Origin: a virus
Virus record (IMG/VR): IMGVR_UViG_3300027844_001828
Span: 171,625 to 235,624 of that record
DNA length: 64,000 nt
Direction: 5' to 3' (one strand)
Each line of letters opens with the position of its first letter. Position 1 is the first letter of the stretch. The notes beneath the pieces were generated by a model. It was not told the DNA's origin, ran no database searches, and saw nothing but the letters and a program-made list of their open reading frames with translations. Of this stretch, positions 47,458-55,812 are shown piece by piece. The position numbers and the translations under genes are program-made.

Positions 47458-47553
47458 ATGCTTCATCCAGCTATCTATAAGAAGAATTTCTCAGCTTATG
47501 GGTATGAAAAACATTTCAATAAAGCTTTGGGTGGACAACCAAGATACTATTAA
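47458..47553 (+). CDS. Micro-protein, 31 residues
   Basis: Aromatic basic product (AIYKKNFSAYGYEKHFNKAL). No clear ribosome binding site; low support. Confidence 0.3.
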   Translation: MLHPAIYKKNFSAYGYEKHFNKALGGQPRYY

Positions 47554-47580
47554 CATTGAAAAAAATCAAGGAGAAAAATA

Positions 47581-47799
47581 ATGAGGACAATCGTCCATGT
47601 GAATCAGCATGTGATAAAAGCTAATAGAAAGAATCAAAAGAACGATCCAGTTTTGACAGTCAAGACCTATAAAAGTAATGACTACGCACATGAGGTCATA
47701 ATAAATGGACCCTCGAAGATAATCTATAGACCGGACAAGCCATTGCCTTGCGGAGCGCAAGTTTGGATTGAAACAGAATCAGATGTAGAAAAAAGGTAG
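47581..47799 (+). CDS. Hypothetical beta-rich protein, 72 residues
   Basis: RBS AAGGAG. RTIVHVNQHVIKANRK and VLTVKTYKSNDYAHEVIING match a small phage protein pattern I recall but cannot name. Confidence 0.65.
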   Translation: MRTIVHVNQHVIKANRKNQKNDPVLTVKTYKSNDYAHEVIINGPSKIIYRPDKPLPCGAQVWIETESDVEKR

Positions 47800-47880
47800 G
47801 AAGCTTTTTTGTGGAAAATATATTGCCCAGAATGTATAATAAAAGAGGGCGAAGTCAATAACAAACACAGAGGATGACAA

Positions 47881-48036
47881 ATGAGTATCGCTGAACGACT
47901 TGAATATTTACGTGGGGAAATTAAACAAGAACGAATCAGCTACGGAGAAATTGCTGAATTGCAATCACTTGCGACACACATTGACGAGGGTGACGTTCAA
48001 CTCCGAGAATGGGCAGGGATTCCAGAGAGGGAGTAG
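47881..48036 (+). CDS. Small conserved phage protein, 51 residues
   Basis: Helical sequence LEYLRGEIKQERISYGEIAE then LQSLATHIDEGD and LREWAGIPE. This is a very frequent small protein in phages, of unknown role. Confidence 0.7.
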   Translation: MSIAERLEYLRGEIKQERISYGEIAELQSLATHIDEGDVQLREWAGIPERE

Positions 48037-48134
48037 AGTGGTACAAGATTGTAGACACAGTGATTCCAGCCAATGCAAGGAAAAGAGAGATGGATGAAAA
48101 ATTAAAGCGGATTGACCATTCGAGGCGATTTTGA
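48009..48134 (+). CDS. Small protein, 41 residues
   Basis: Overlaps the previous gene by 28 bp and the DenV start by 4 bp. Charged helix (ANARKREMDEKLKRIDH). Confidence 0.4.
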   Translation: MGRDSREGVEWYKIVDTVIPANARKREMDEKLKRIDHSRRF

Positions 48135-48580
48135 GATGTAACGCAGGAATTAGTCCAGAGCACATGGCAGATCAGCATTTGTGTGAAGCAAGTGAACTTA
48201 AAATGGTGCCTGGCACCATAAAAAAGAGATTAAAATTTAACATAACAAAACCCATCCCAGATAAGTTTTGTTTGAATGGAGGACATATCTCGTTCTTCTA
48301 TGATAAATTGCACTATTTGCGCCTTCGCCATGGTCATGTATTTAAGGAATGCATAGCCAGAGGTAGAAAATGCCAGAGCTTATTTTATGATCTATCAGAT
48401 TTTCCTGACAATCTGATAAATGATTGGCATCCTACTTTAGATGATAGTAGGATAGTAAGAACCCGCATGGTGAAGAGATTATTTCAGAAACCCAAATTTT
48501 ATCGCTATAAAGGAGAACCTATAGATGATATGGAAGACTTTTGCTCTAGGATCATGCTGAGTCCTTTATATACGAAGTAA
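48131..48580 (+). CDS. denV: Pyrimidine-dimer DNA glycosylase (T4 endonuclease V family)
   Basis: The 149-residue product follows T4 DenV in length and order: near the start DQHLCEASEL, with the Glu that acts in catalysis, then GGHISFFYDKLHYLRLRH, EC.ARG, and an end KPKFYRYKGEPI. TTG 48131 overlaps the preceding stop and yields the usual short N-terminus before DQHL; the N-terminal residue after Met is Arg rather than the Thr of T4, as in bacterial homologues. The enzyme removes UV dimers by a glycosylase/lyase reaction and protects phage DNA. Confidence 0.85.
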   Translation: MRCNAGISPEHMADQHLCEASELKMVPGTIKKRLKFNITKPIPDKFCLNGGHISFFYDKLHYLRLRHGHVFKECIARGRKCQSLFYDLSDFPDNLINDWHPTLDDSRIVRTRMVKRLFQKPKFYRYKGEPIDDMEDFCSRIMLSPLYTK

Positions 48581-48581
48581 G

Positions 48582-48812
48582 ATGGCTTTAAGCGGTAATA
48601 AACGATACAAGAGCGACAAATAGGGCTCAAATGGTACCCACTCCCTTAAAAAAATAGAAGATGCACGGCATTCACGCAGTCTAACCACACGCAAGGATAT
48701 TTACAGGGTCAGTGATTTGCCAAATAGTATCGCAGCGAATCTGGAGATCGATGCCGTCAATAGTAGCGATCACTTCGCAGCAGACTTTGCCTTCGCCCCC
48801 TTGATAGAATAA
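48582..48812 (+). pseudogene. Small protein with in-frame UAG
   Basis: ATG 48582 reads 13 codons (ALSGNKRYKSDK) to TAG 48621, then 62 codons open in the same frame to TAA 48810. No start codon lies just after the TAG. The post-stop sequence (SLTTRKDIYRVSDLPNSIAA) looks like ordinary protein. Confidence 0.5.
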
Positions 48813-48827
48813 ATTTTCCAACACGAG

Positions 48828-48855
48828 TTGACAGGACGAATTCGTGAGCTATAGT
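48828..48855 (+). promoter_or_regulatory. Promoter
   Basis: TTGACA (48828-48833), 16 bp, TATAGT (48850-48855). Leader of about 38 nt to ATG 48900. Confidence 0.8.
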
Positions 48856-48899
48856 TGATCATAGTCCGAAACCACAATCCAAATAACGAGGATAAGGCG

Positions 48900-49214
48900 A
48901 TGGTTCTAAAACAGTTTCTTTACAAAGGTAGAACGGGCAAGACGCGAGTCAACAATGTGACAAGCCGCGTTAAGCGTGGCGTGATGGTCGCAGTAAAGGG
49001 TGCGGGTCGCACAGTCAATGTCGGCTGGAGCAAGTGCTCCCCTGGAGACTACTTCGACAGGGATCGTGCTCACGCCAATGCGATTGCCCGGCTCGTCCAG
49101 CCGGATCATGTTGAATTCCCGGCCTCCGAGTCTGATCAGCGTCAGTTCGATCACTTTGCAAAGCGGGCGGCGAGCGCATTCAAAATTTTGATCAAGAACG
49201 TGAAGGTGGTCTGA
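48900..49214 (+). CDS. Basic hypothetical protein, 104 residues
   Basis: ATG after CGAGGA. Beta-rich basic start (TRVNNVTSRVKRGVMVAVKGAG) suggests nucleic-acid binding. GC content is higher than average. Confidence 0.6.
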   Translation: MVLKQFLYKGRTGKTRVNNVTSRVKRGVMVAVKGAGRTVNVGWSKCSPGDYFDRDRAHANAIARLVQPDHVEFPASESDQRQFDHFAKRAASAFKILIKNVKVV

Positions 49215-49297
49215 TGCAGAAGTTGATACGCGGCGATCAACCAAGTAGTCTCGCCAGCCGCCCCTATTTTTCTTAAAACAACTAATGGATAGAAGCA

Positions 49298-49597
49298 ATG
49301 AATTTTGAACAGAGAATCGCACATAAGCTTGTCGGTATAGCTGAAAGGTTAATAGTTGTCGGTGAGATTAGAAAGCCTGCCGATGTAGATCAGAAGTTCT
49401 GGGAAGCATTAGTCGAAGCAGCAGACGATGTTGTGGATGGTAAGGGTAATTTTAAGAACCATGTCAAGAAATTAAAGAAGCAATTCCCTACTTCAGATGA
49501 GGAAGACATTACTTCCATAATGCAAGAAATGATTGGCCACTCTGAAAGGCTTGCAGCTGATCGGGGAACTTTGGTTCATAGGTGCTCGTGTCTATGA
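49298..49597 (+). CDS. Protein with IAxxLVxIAE N-terminal signature, 99 residues
   Basis: NFEQRIAHKLVGIAERLIVV is the shared N-terminal helix (see 39435). The middle (KKQFPTSDEEDITSIMQEMIGH) also resembles the 39435 protein (KSSFPGLTKTDEKDISKVKKLFGDH), so these two are full paralogues. ATGA overlap with the next gene. Confidence 0.65.
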   Translation: MNFEQRIAHKLVGIAERLIVVGEIRKPADVDQKFWEALVEAADDVVDGKGNFKNHVKKLKKQFPTSDEEDITSIMQEMIGHSERLAADRGTLVHRCSCL

Positions 49598-49776
49598 GAA
49601 CCCTGCTGTTTTTGAAGAGGGGCGACAAGTCTGAGTTTGAGACTAATGGCACGAAATATCGTGGCACAGTTAGTCGTGTTTATAAGGATGAGGCTGATCT
49701 TGAAAAGATTAATCCCCCTACCTCAGATGATGATGATGAGGCTACAGTTCTTCTCACTCGTTTGAAAAAGGTGTAA
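49594..49776 (+). CDS. Hypothetical protein, 60 residues
   Basis: ATGA-coupled. Beta-rich with an acidic loop (SDDDDEA). No motif. Confidence 0.55.
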   Translation: MRTLLFLKRGDKSEFETNGTKYRGTVSRVYKDEADLEKINPPTSDDDDEATVLLTRLKKV

Positions 49777-49780
49777 TGTA

Positions 49781-49966
49781 GTGAGATATAATGCGATATC
49801 TAATGCGATATCTAATCTAATAGATGCCGCAGAGAGACTTGCAGCTACAGATATCGTTTTAGATGCCCTTGAGGTTGCAGAGCGTATTACTAAGGATTTC
49901 ACTCGAAAGGGTGAGATTTCCAAGAATGATGTCAAAAACATGGGTGTATCAAAATGTGTCTGTTAG
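49781..49966 (+). CDS. Small helical protein with tandem NAIS repeat, 61 residues
   Basis: GTG start. A 12-bp repeat AATGCGATATCT occurs twice (49789-49812). NLIDAAERLAATDIVLDALE resembles the shared helix family; Cys-containing end. Confidence 0.5.
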   Translation: MRYNAISNAISNLIDAAERLAATDIVLDALEVAERITKDFTRKGEISKNDVKNMGVSKCVC

Positions 49967-50075
49967 CGCCTTTGGCGATGGTTTCAACTCGAAAGAGAAG
50001 GCCTCAGAGAAGGGCTACTTTGCAATCGCCATTGAACAAGAACCGTCACAAGTTGTGGCAAAGGAGAATGGTTAA
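49929..50075 (+). CDS. Small protein, 48 residues
   Basis: ATG inside the end of the previous gene. KTWVYQNVSVSAFGDGFNSK then KGYFAIAIEQEP; likely a beta protein. Low support. Confidence 0.4.
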   Translation: MSKTWVYQNVSVSAFGDGFNSKEKASEKGYFAIAIEQEPSQVVAKENG

Positions 50076-50255
50076 GTCTCAAGTAGAGGCTTAGCAAGGC
50101 AGTACTGGTGTAGCCGGTTAGGGTTTTGAGCCCGGTGGCAGTCGCACCCTTAAGATACAAAAGTATTGATAAGGCACCAGTTGGGAATAAGCTGCACAGT
50201 CGAAGCGGACGTAGAGATTGCCAAGTCTCGCCCCACCGTTTCATTTTGGATAACT

Positions 50256-50672
50256 ATGAAAGAAACCATCATAAAGAAAAAGCAAGACCTCGAAAGAACG
50301 GGTGGTCACATCAAACCTGAAGATGTATTCCCATTCATTGAGCCAAGCACGAAACCGAACAGGAGTCCAAAGCATGATTTCCTGGGACACTCAGTAAATG
50401 TTTCGTCTCCCCGCTACAATGTCTTCGCAAACAAGGGATGTGACTGTGTTACTTGCGGAGTTAAGGGTAAGTATTTCCTCCTTGAAAGGCACAAGGCCTC
50501 CGGCCCCAAGCAGCCCTATCATTTGAATCTCTACGCTATCGATTTCGAAGGGGATGAGGTACTTATGACTGTTGACCACATCATCCCAGCTTCGCATGGT
50601 GGACCCAGATCCTTCGACAACCTTCAGCCCATGTGCAAAGTTTGTAATGAAGAAAAGGGTAACACAGTTTGA
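50256..50672 (+). CDS. HNH endonuclease, 138 residues
   Basis: The protein has CVTCG (first zinc pair), VDHIIPASHGGP (DH and His), FDNLQPMCKVCNEEKGN (Asn, His-equivalent and second CxxC). The N-terminus is basic. It is complete and probably active as a nicking or homing nuclease. The 180 bp upstream hold no gene but several GC-rich short hairpins. Confidence 0.85.
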   Translation: MKETIIKKKQDLERTGGHIKPEDVFPFIEPSTKPNRSPKHDFLGHSVNVSSPRYNVFANKGCDCVTCGVKGKYFLLERHKASGPKQPYHLNLYAIDFEGDEVLMTVDHIIPASHGGPRSFDNLQPMCKVCNEEKGNTV

Positions 50673-50901
50673 CAAACACTGAATCATGCAGTAGGTTATG
50701 TGTGCATGGTGAGTAACGCTCGCCCGTAAGGCGCACGTAGCCGCTATATAGGTGATCCTCAGATGATCAAGAGGGGATAGGGAGTTCGTCGTCCCGAACA
50801 ATCAAGATGGCGATAGGGTAACTTAGAGGTTGGGGGGTGACGTTGAAGTCACGGCTCTTTGATGGAGTCATCACAACCATTTAACTTTATTAAGGAAAAT
50901 C
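50673..50901 (+). other. Intergenic, structured-looking, GC-rich
   Basis: No credible gene. TTGACA occurs at 50669 but the best -10 is 21 bp away. GTGAC/GTCAC and other small inverted repeats suggest a structured leader for 50902. Confidence 0.3.
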
Positions 50902-51285
50902 ATGAGCAACACCGACACAATCGAAGCAGTTGAAGAAGTTATCGAGAGAACCGATTTCATTCCTTCGCGGGATCTTGTGCCTCCCCCGTTTGACCCGAAG
51001 GCTTTCTTCGTTGATGTCGCAGAGAGTGATAGATACACCTTCACGATTAATGGTGAGCACTTTGATCATAACTCTCCTAACTTGGAAGACACCAAGAGGC
51101 AGGCGAGCATCTTCGCACAGAATCTCGAAAAAGGCTTCCATCGAGTTGTGATCTTCAAGAAAGAGGGTCTTTTCTTAGAGTTCGATGTTCATCAAGAGAA
51201 TGGTGACTTCGCCCCACGAAATCATCATGACCATACCAACAGGTACGCTCATCTCGATACTGATTGGTGGAAGACCAAGCCGTGA
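50902..51285 (+). CDS. Hypothetical acidic protein, 127 residues
   Basis: AAGGAAAA precedes the ATG. Mixed fold with RYTFTINGEHFDHNSP; His-rich end (RNHHDHTNRYAH). GTGA overlap with the next gene. Confidence 0.65.
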   Translation: MSNTDTIEAVEEVIERTDFIPSRDLVPPPFDPKAFFVDVAESDRYTFTINGEHFDHNSPNLEDTKRQASIFAQNLEKGFHRVVIFKKEGLFLEFDVHQENGDFAPRNHHDHTNRYAHLDTDWWKTKP

Positions 51286-51572
51286 AACGTCATCGTATAA
51301 TCAACTGGCTTGAGAACAATGGCCATGATGTTATTGATAACCCTACAATACTCTTATTAGATGGACTTGACGAGGCATTCATGGGTGTGACAGAGTTGTG
51401 GAGAGAGAGTACTATCGTAACCGTAGCTAATTACGACTACAAGAAGTGTGTCAACACTCTCATGAAACGAGATGGGATGCCTTACGAAGAGGCTATGGAA
51501 TTCATTGAATCTCAATCCATTGGCGCATACGTCGGAATCTACACTCCAGTTTTTAGTCATAACGTGGCTTGA
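51282..51572 (+). CDS. Hypothetical protein, 96 residues
   Basis: GTG start in a GTGA overlap. Sequence ILLLDGLDEAFMGVTE resembles a Walker-B-like strand but there is no Walker A, so it is not an ATPase. Function unknown. Confidence 0.6.
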   Translation: MKRHRIINWLENNGHDVIDNPTILLLDGLDEAFMGVTELWRESTIVTVANYDYKKCVNTLMKRDGMPYEEAMEFIESQSIGAYVGIYTPVFSHNVA

Positions 51573-51596
51573 CCTTTTCAGATGGCGTGATATGTT
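51569..51596 (+). promoter_or_regulatory. Promoter
   Basis: TTGACC (51569-51574), 16 bp, TATGTT (51591-51596). Two CACTGAATG motifs follow at 51614 and 51645. Confidence 0.65.
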
Positions 51597-51650
51597 GTTT
51601 GCACTTTGATAAGCACTGAATGTTTTCACACACACCACGGGACGCACTGA

Positions 51651-52190
51651 ATGAATACGCAAGACTTGGCGGAAGACATGCAATACGCGGGGTTGATACC
51701 ATCTCAGGGGATCATTACGACAGCTGTCAAAGAATTTTTTGCCAAATACCTTGCCAAAGAGGTCTCGATTTCCTTTTCTCTCGACGAGGTCAAGGGATTC
51801 GCAGAGGATAACCTTGGTATTGCCATTACTGACGAGGACGCTGTGAAGATTTTGGCGAAGATCCGGCAGCGACTATCGGCCTCAACGAAAGCGTGGTCAT
51901 TCAAGCTATTACAGATTACTATGCCTAAGAAAAGGACAAGTATATGCAAAGACTGCAAAGACGTTGGTATGTTCTTGAAGGATGGGGCAATTGAGAGTTG
52001 TCGTAAATGCAGCAAGCTTAACGCTCCGCAGTCCCTTGAGAATTCATTCGAGATATTCCGCCAAGTGATGTTAGCATATGAGGGGTTTTACGACGATTTG
52101 TACGACGACCCTGATTTCGATGAGAAGTGCCTTAAACTTTTTGAAGCCATGATAAAGCAAAAGCGGGAGATGAAAGATGGACAGCAGTGA
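51651..52190 (+). CDS. Hypothetical protein with zinc ribbon, 179 residues
   Basis: The start codon is the ATG of CACTGAATG. Residues about 100-125 hold CKDC...CRKC. The N-terminal part is helical, and the C-terminal part acidic helical. Overlaps the next gene by 14 bp. Confidence 0.65.
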   Translation: MNTQDLAEDMQYAGLIPSQGIITTAVKEFFAKYLAKEVSISFSLDEVKGFAEDNLGIAITDEDAVKILAKIRQRLSASTKAWSFKLLQITMPKKRTSICKDCKDVGMFLKDGAIESCRKCSKLNAPQSLENSFEIFRQVMLAYEGFYDDLYDDPDFDEKCLKLFEAMIKQKREMKDGQQ

Positions 52191-52524
52191 GACCGAAGAA
52201 GAAGCTATGAAAAAGGGAGACGAACTCCTTGCTATGATGAAAGGTGATGGCTGGGAGCTTAGTGTTCACGAAAACATGGGGTGGCACTACAGTGTTCGAA
52301 ATGGCCCCATGCAGATGCAGTCAAGCTCTTCCGGTGGAACCACCACATATTCGATACTTCTTGGCGGGAGCTTGGTGGTCCGCACCGCCGGTGTGTCACA
52401 CTTTCTTGTTGAAGACTGGTACGCCGACCCGAACGAAGCTGTTGAAGCACAAATCTATAAGGCAAAAGAGTTCGTTCTCTCACAGGTCGAGTTGTTGACC
52501 CACATCATAAAGTGTTGTGTTTAA
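52177..52524 (+). CDS. Hypothetical protein, 115 residues
   Basis: Mixed fold with GWELSVHENMGWHYSVRNGP, beta-rich, like a small binding domain. A terminator follows. Confidence 0.6.
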   Translation: MDSSETEEEAMKKGDELLAMMKGDGWELSVHENMGWHYSVRNGPMQMQSSSSGGTTTYSILLGGSLVVRTAGVSHFLVEDWYADPNEAVEAQIYKAKEFVLSQVELLTHIIKCCV

Positions 52525-52556
52525 CCAACAAACGTAACACATCCAGAAGATTTATC

Positions 52557-52593
52557 AAGAGCCTCGACGAAATATTATCGTCGGGGCTTTTGC
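52557..52593 (+). terminator. Intrinsic terminator
   Basis: A 14-bp stem (GCCTCGACGA core with its partner), a 7-nt loop and TTTT. Confidence 0.88.
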
Positions 52594-52643
52594 GTGTACG
52601 GCCCATTGAGGTGATCGCCGAGGGACTCCCTTCCACCTCGCTT

Positions 52644-52677
52644 GGTTCACTTTATAAAATGTTTTATACAGTGGACC
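52644..52677. repeat. 34-bp palindrome, copy 3
   Basis: GGTTCACTTTATAAAA, centre TG, TTTTATACAGTGGACC; one mismatch against the consensus left arm. Confidence 0.93.
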
Positions 52678-52746
52678 GAAACGGTTTGCCGTCGCTGGCG
52701 GTCGGGGCCCCCGATATCGCCAGCTCTTCAGGCTCATGTTGCTCCT

Positions 52747-52780
52747 GGCTCACTGTATAAAACATTTTATACAGTGGACC
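52747..52780. repeat. 34-bp palindrome, copy 4
   Basis: GGCTCACTGTATAAAA, centre CA, TTTTATACAGTGGACC. Only 69 bp after copy 3 and 76 bp before the next promoter. Confidence 0.95.
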
Positions 52781-52855
52781 GAAACGGATAGGAGCCGGGC
52801 TCCCTGGTGAGACAAAATGACACACATTATTTTCGAAAATAGTCTTTTATCAAGC

Positions 52856-52883
52856 TTGACATAAACGTTTGGTGAGTTAGAGT
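52856..52883 (+). promoter_or_regulatory. Leaderless-type promoter
   Basis: TTGACA (52856-52861), 16 bp with GTTTGGTGAGT, TAGAGT (52878-52883), ATG 6 bp on at 52890. Confidence 0.85.
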
Positions 52884-52889
52884 CATTGC

Positions 52890-52925
52890 ATGCATCGAAA
52901 AATCATCATCCAACTCGGAGTTTAA
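52890..52925 (+). CDS. Leader peptide, 11 residues
   Basis: HRKIIIQLGV follows Met at the transcript start. The CGGAG of the main gene lies within it, and it stops 2 bp before ATG 52928. Confidence 0.5.
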   Translation: MHRKIIIQLGV

Positions 52926-52927
52926 TC

Positions 52928-53557
52928 ATGGACCTTGTACCCGGAACACTTGCAGTTCATCGTGGCAGTATTGTTTTCGTCACCAGAGTCGAAAACGCGA
53001 AAAAGTATCCCATCATCTTCAAGAAAGCGTTACAGGCGAAGGGGACATATCACGACAGAGCCACCGGCTTTTCTTCTGTGATCGGCTCATTTGACTTGAA
53101 GCAGTTCAACGAACTCTCCGGGTCTCCGGCGCGAACCATTGAAGCTGACGATGACGTTGATCTCGATGCGGTGGAAGTTTACATTAAGGGGTTGAACATC
53201 GATGATGATCTCCTCTTGAAGAGTGGTAAGACAGCGAAGTATCGCGGATGGGTATCGCGTCGTCCAGTGATGCCAATCTCAGCCACTATCAATGGTAGGC
53301 CGTTTAAGCTCCGGCCCGACAGCATTGTCCTCCCGAAAGATAAACGTTCTGAGGATGTAATCATGGAAGAAGTCCTTGATGTCTACTGCGGTCTCTCGCC
53401 GGAAAATCTTACCAGTGACGGTGAAGTGAGAGCCTCGGCGGTTGTTAACCAGCGTTATCGTGAGTTGAAAAAGCAGCTTCGCGGCTTGTGCAGTGAACTT
53501 GGCCGTGATGTCAGCGAGACAGAAGCGTACTCTTATCCCGGAAACATGAACAAGTAA
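52928..53557 (+). CDS. Hypothetical protein, 209 residues
   Basis: Starts DLVPGTLAVHRGSIVFVT; mixed alpha/beta with a basic middle (RGWVSRRPVMPISATINGRPF). The end is charged helical. No family recognised. Confidence 0.65.
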   Translation: MDLVPGTLAVHRGSIVFVTRVENAKKYPIIFKKALQAKGTYHDRATGFSSVIGSFDLKQFNELSGSPARTIEADDDVDLDAVEVYIKGLNIDDDLLLKSGKTAKYRGWVSRRPVMPISATINGRPFKLRPDSIVLPKDKRSEDVIMEEVLDVYCGLSPENLTSDGEVRASAVVNQRYRELKKQLRGLCSELGRDVSETEAYSYPGNMNK

Positions 53558-53567
53558 CTGGAGAATT

Positions 53568-54260
53568 ATGATGTCTGTGATCCAACTCAATACCGAGCAT
53601 GAAAACCGAAGTGAGACATGGGACGGGGGGAGTGATCTTCCTGACGGCCTGTCTGTCAAAGAGATTCCTACCACCTATCAGTATGATGGTAAGACCGTAT
53701 CTTACTCATACAAGCGGTATACCTATCCCGAACTCGGCTCACCCCGGATGTATGACAGCATGATGGGCGGCGTCATCGTCCCCATTAGCGGGAAGAAGTA
53801 TCGCATCATCATTGAAGTCAATTACTATGATGATGTTCCAAGTAACGCTATCCTCACGTTCATTCCGACCGACGAGTCAGAGACGGAATTCACTCCCTAT
53901 GATGTAGTTGCGCATCACAAGATGCTCGTCGAAGAGATGAAGAAACGTCGAGACAATTATCTTGAGGAAGATGATGAAGATTATAACCTCTTCTACAAGA
54001 ACATGGCAGCAGAGGAACAGCACAACATTGATCAGATTGAAATGGGCGATTATTCCTATTCTTCCGGGAGCAAGGTCAAGTTGTTTGGTCAACCGGACTT
54101 CGTTCAAGATGGAATGTTTCCACTTTATGAAGGACGCATCGCTCGCCACCTTGTCACCTTTGAAGATAACTGGGGTGACTCTGGGAATACCAACATCATG
54201 ATTGGTCTTGATGAAGCCGGAATCCCAGCAAAAGCATGGTTCGAGGCAAGTTGTTGCTAA
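53568..54260 (+). CDS. DUF1963/YwqG-like protein, 230 residues
   Basis: The C-terminal part (KLFGQPDFVQDGMFP, then HLVTFEDNWGDSGNTNIMIGL) follows the DUF1963 pattern of G.P.W/F.Q and W.DxG. The N-terminal part is beta-rich and acidic. TAACTGGAG precedes the ATG. The family has no settled function. Confidence 0.5.
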   Translation: MMSVIQLNTEHENRSETWDGGSDLPDGLSVKEIPTTYQYDGKTVSYSYKRYTYPELGSPRMYDSMMGGVIVPISGKKYRIIIEVNYYDDVPSNAILTFIPTDESETEFTPYDVVAHHKMLVEEMKKRRDNYLEEDDEDYNLFYKNMAAEEQHNIDQIEMGDYSYSSGSKVKLFGQPDFVQDGMFPLYEGRIARHLVTFEDNWGDSGNTNIMIGLDEAGIPAKAWFEASCC

Positions 54261-54276
54261 TCTTTTCAAAAGTGGC

Positions 54277-54304
54277 TTGAAATTTTCACAACCTACGTTA
54301 TAGT
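54277..54304 (+). promoter_or_regulatory. Promoter
   Basis: TTGAAA (54277-54282), 16 bp, TATAGT (54299-54304); leader of about 50 nt to ATG 54363 with GGGAGG. Confidence 0.8.
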
Positions 54305-54362
54305 ATTATCAACGTCAGCAAAAGTTGACAGTAACTGAAACCGCCACCAATGGGAGGCACTT

Positions 54363-55427
54363 ATGAGCGCAGGAATCATACCCGGAGTCGATGCAGGATG
54401 TATTGGCTACAAGGAACATTTCGGGGGTACCTGGCATGGGTTCCCGGAGTACGAAGTTATCGATGGCCCAGTCTCAATGGAACAGACCCGTAAAATTCTT
54501 GAGCATGAAGTTGTCATGAATCCGGTAACGTTGACTGGTGACTTCGAAGGCGAGGAAACCGAGATGTTCGCTCTTGTTCGCAAGGACACTGGCCGCGTCC
54601 TTTACAAAGAGAGCGTGTCGGATGAGTATTACATCACCCAGAACAAGGCGTTTCTCGACCAGCTTCAGTTGCGTATCTTGACCCCAAACCCGCAAGTTTC
54701 AATCGAATCCACCGGTACGCTCTTCGCCTTCCGCGTCGGTTTCGTGAACTTGCTTCTCAATCGGTTCCGTGTCAATGGTGATGACAGTGAGACAATCGCT
54801 CGTCTCATGTACTACAATGCGTTCGGTGGTCGCAGCATTACAGCTGGCGCACACACCACTCGTATCGAATGTGCCAACACGATGAACATGGCCGAAGCGC
54901 AAGCTTACGCTAACGCAACGATCAAGAAGTTCAAGCATACAAAGAATGCTGAGAAACGTCTTGCTGACCACCTCGTTGACTTGGGCGAGATGTATTCGCT
55001 CATGGAAACGCACAAGGACGCACTCAACTGGCTTTCTTCGCAGACTATCAACTCAACGGAAGTTCAGCGGTTCGTTGGTAACCTCTTCGCCCTCCCAGCC
55101 AAGGCTTCGAAGACGATGATCAGTCGGCGAACCAGAGAGCGGGGCGAACTCTTGCAACACTTCGAGGACTGTGACAATCTTCAGGGTGCGATTGCGAGGA
55201 CTCGATTTTCCATGCTTCAGGCTGTTATCTGGTACGCGAACAACAACAATATCCGTGGGGATAGTGACATGGCGTATTCGTACTTCAATACGGTTTCCGG
55301 CGGGACACGTGATGCCTTGAATCAGCAGGCGTTCAGGCTCTTGACTTGTCAAGACATCCCGCTCCCAGTCGTTGACATCACTGAACCGGAAACGGCGGGT
55401 GAGACGGAACTTGCTCCCGCAGAGTAA
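54363..55427 (+). CDS. DUF932 phage/plasmid-type protein
   Basis: The 354-residue product contains EMFALVRKDTGRVLYKESVSDEYYITQNKAF, FAFRVGFVNLLLNRFRV and HTTRIECANTMNMAEA, matching the DUF932 order (fluent strands, QN helix, R(I/V)xCxNT). The family is common in phages and plasmids, with no settled function; links to recombination or replication have been suggested. RBS GGGAGG. Leader promoter at 54277. Confidence 0.82.
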   Translation: MSAGIIPGVDAGCIGYKEHFGGTWHGFPEYEVIDGPVSMEQTRKILEHEVVMNPVTLTGDFEGEETEMFALVRKDTGRVLYKESVSDEYYITQNKAFLDQLQLRILTPNPQVSIESTGTLFAFRVGFVNLLLNRFRVNGDDSETIARLMYYNAFGGRSITAGAHTTRIECANTMNMAEAQAYANATIKKFKHTKNAEKRLADHLVDLGEMYSLMETHKDALNWLSSQTINSTEVQRFVGNLFALPAKASKTMISRRTRERGELLQHFEDCDNLQGAIARTRFSMLQAVIWYANNNNIRGDSDMAYSYFNTVSGGTRDALNQQAFRLLTCQDIPLPVVDITEPETAGETELAPAE

Positions 55428-55431
55428 CGTC

Positions 55432-55466
55432 CACTGAATGCGCACACGGGGGAGGGGTTTCCTCCC
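55432..55466 (+). repeat. CACTGAATG copy and small hairpin
   Basis: CACTGAATG (55432-55440) then CGCACACGGGGGAGGGG and TTTCCTCCCCCATT, a GGGGGAGG/CCTCCCCC hairpin that could end the DUF932 transcript. Confidence 0.65.
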
Positions 55467-55812
55467 CCATTAACATCTGAGGTAAAATTATGAGTCGTAA
55501 TTAGATTCATGTATCAAGTACAGACAGTTTTTTTGGCAGAGCGAGATCGACAGGTATCTTTTTGGTGGTTACACAGTTGTCCCACAAACAACTACGATTG
55601 TTATTTCTGGTGAAAAGAAGTTCTTCAGTATGTTCATGAATCCACCGAAGGAACGCGAGGGTGATTCGATCACTGATGAAGATTAAAAGAAATTTCACAA
55701 TACGGTTTGTATTTAATTCGATGCGTGTCATATTGTGATTGTTAAGGCCGAATGTGGGGTTTGCCACCACAAAATAAACACCAAACATGTTCAAGCAATG
55801 GAGAACACCAGC

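Noticed and set aside
1529-48812. UGA (or UAG) reassigned to an amino acid across the genome
   Set aside because: Many genes end at TGA in exact ATGA overlaps (for example 8878, 20425, 21267, 62874), and TAG and TAA also end genes normally. In-frame stops are of all three kinds, so a single code change cannot explain them.
50085-50160. A tRNA-like fold around GTAGCCGGTTAGGG
   Set aside because: Some stems can be drawn, but there is no proper T loop or acceptor pairing.
50669-50702. Promoter TTGACA/TTATGT before 50902
   Set aside because: The spacer is 21-22 bp, outside the usual range.
51282-51572. An ATPase from the LLLDGLDEA segment
   Set aside because: There is a Walker-B-like strand but no Walker A or other nucleotide motif in the 96 residues.
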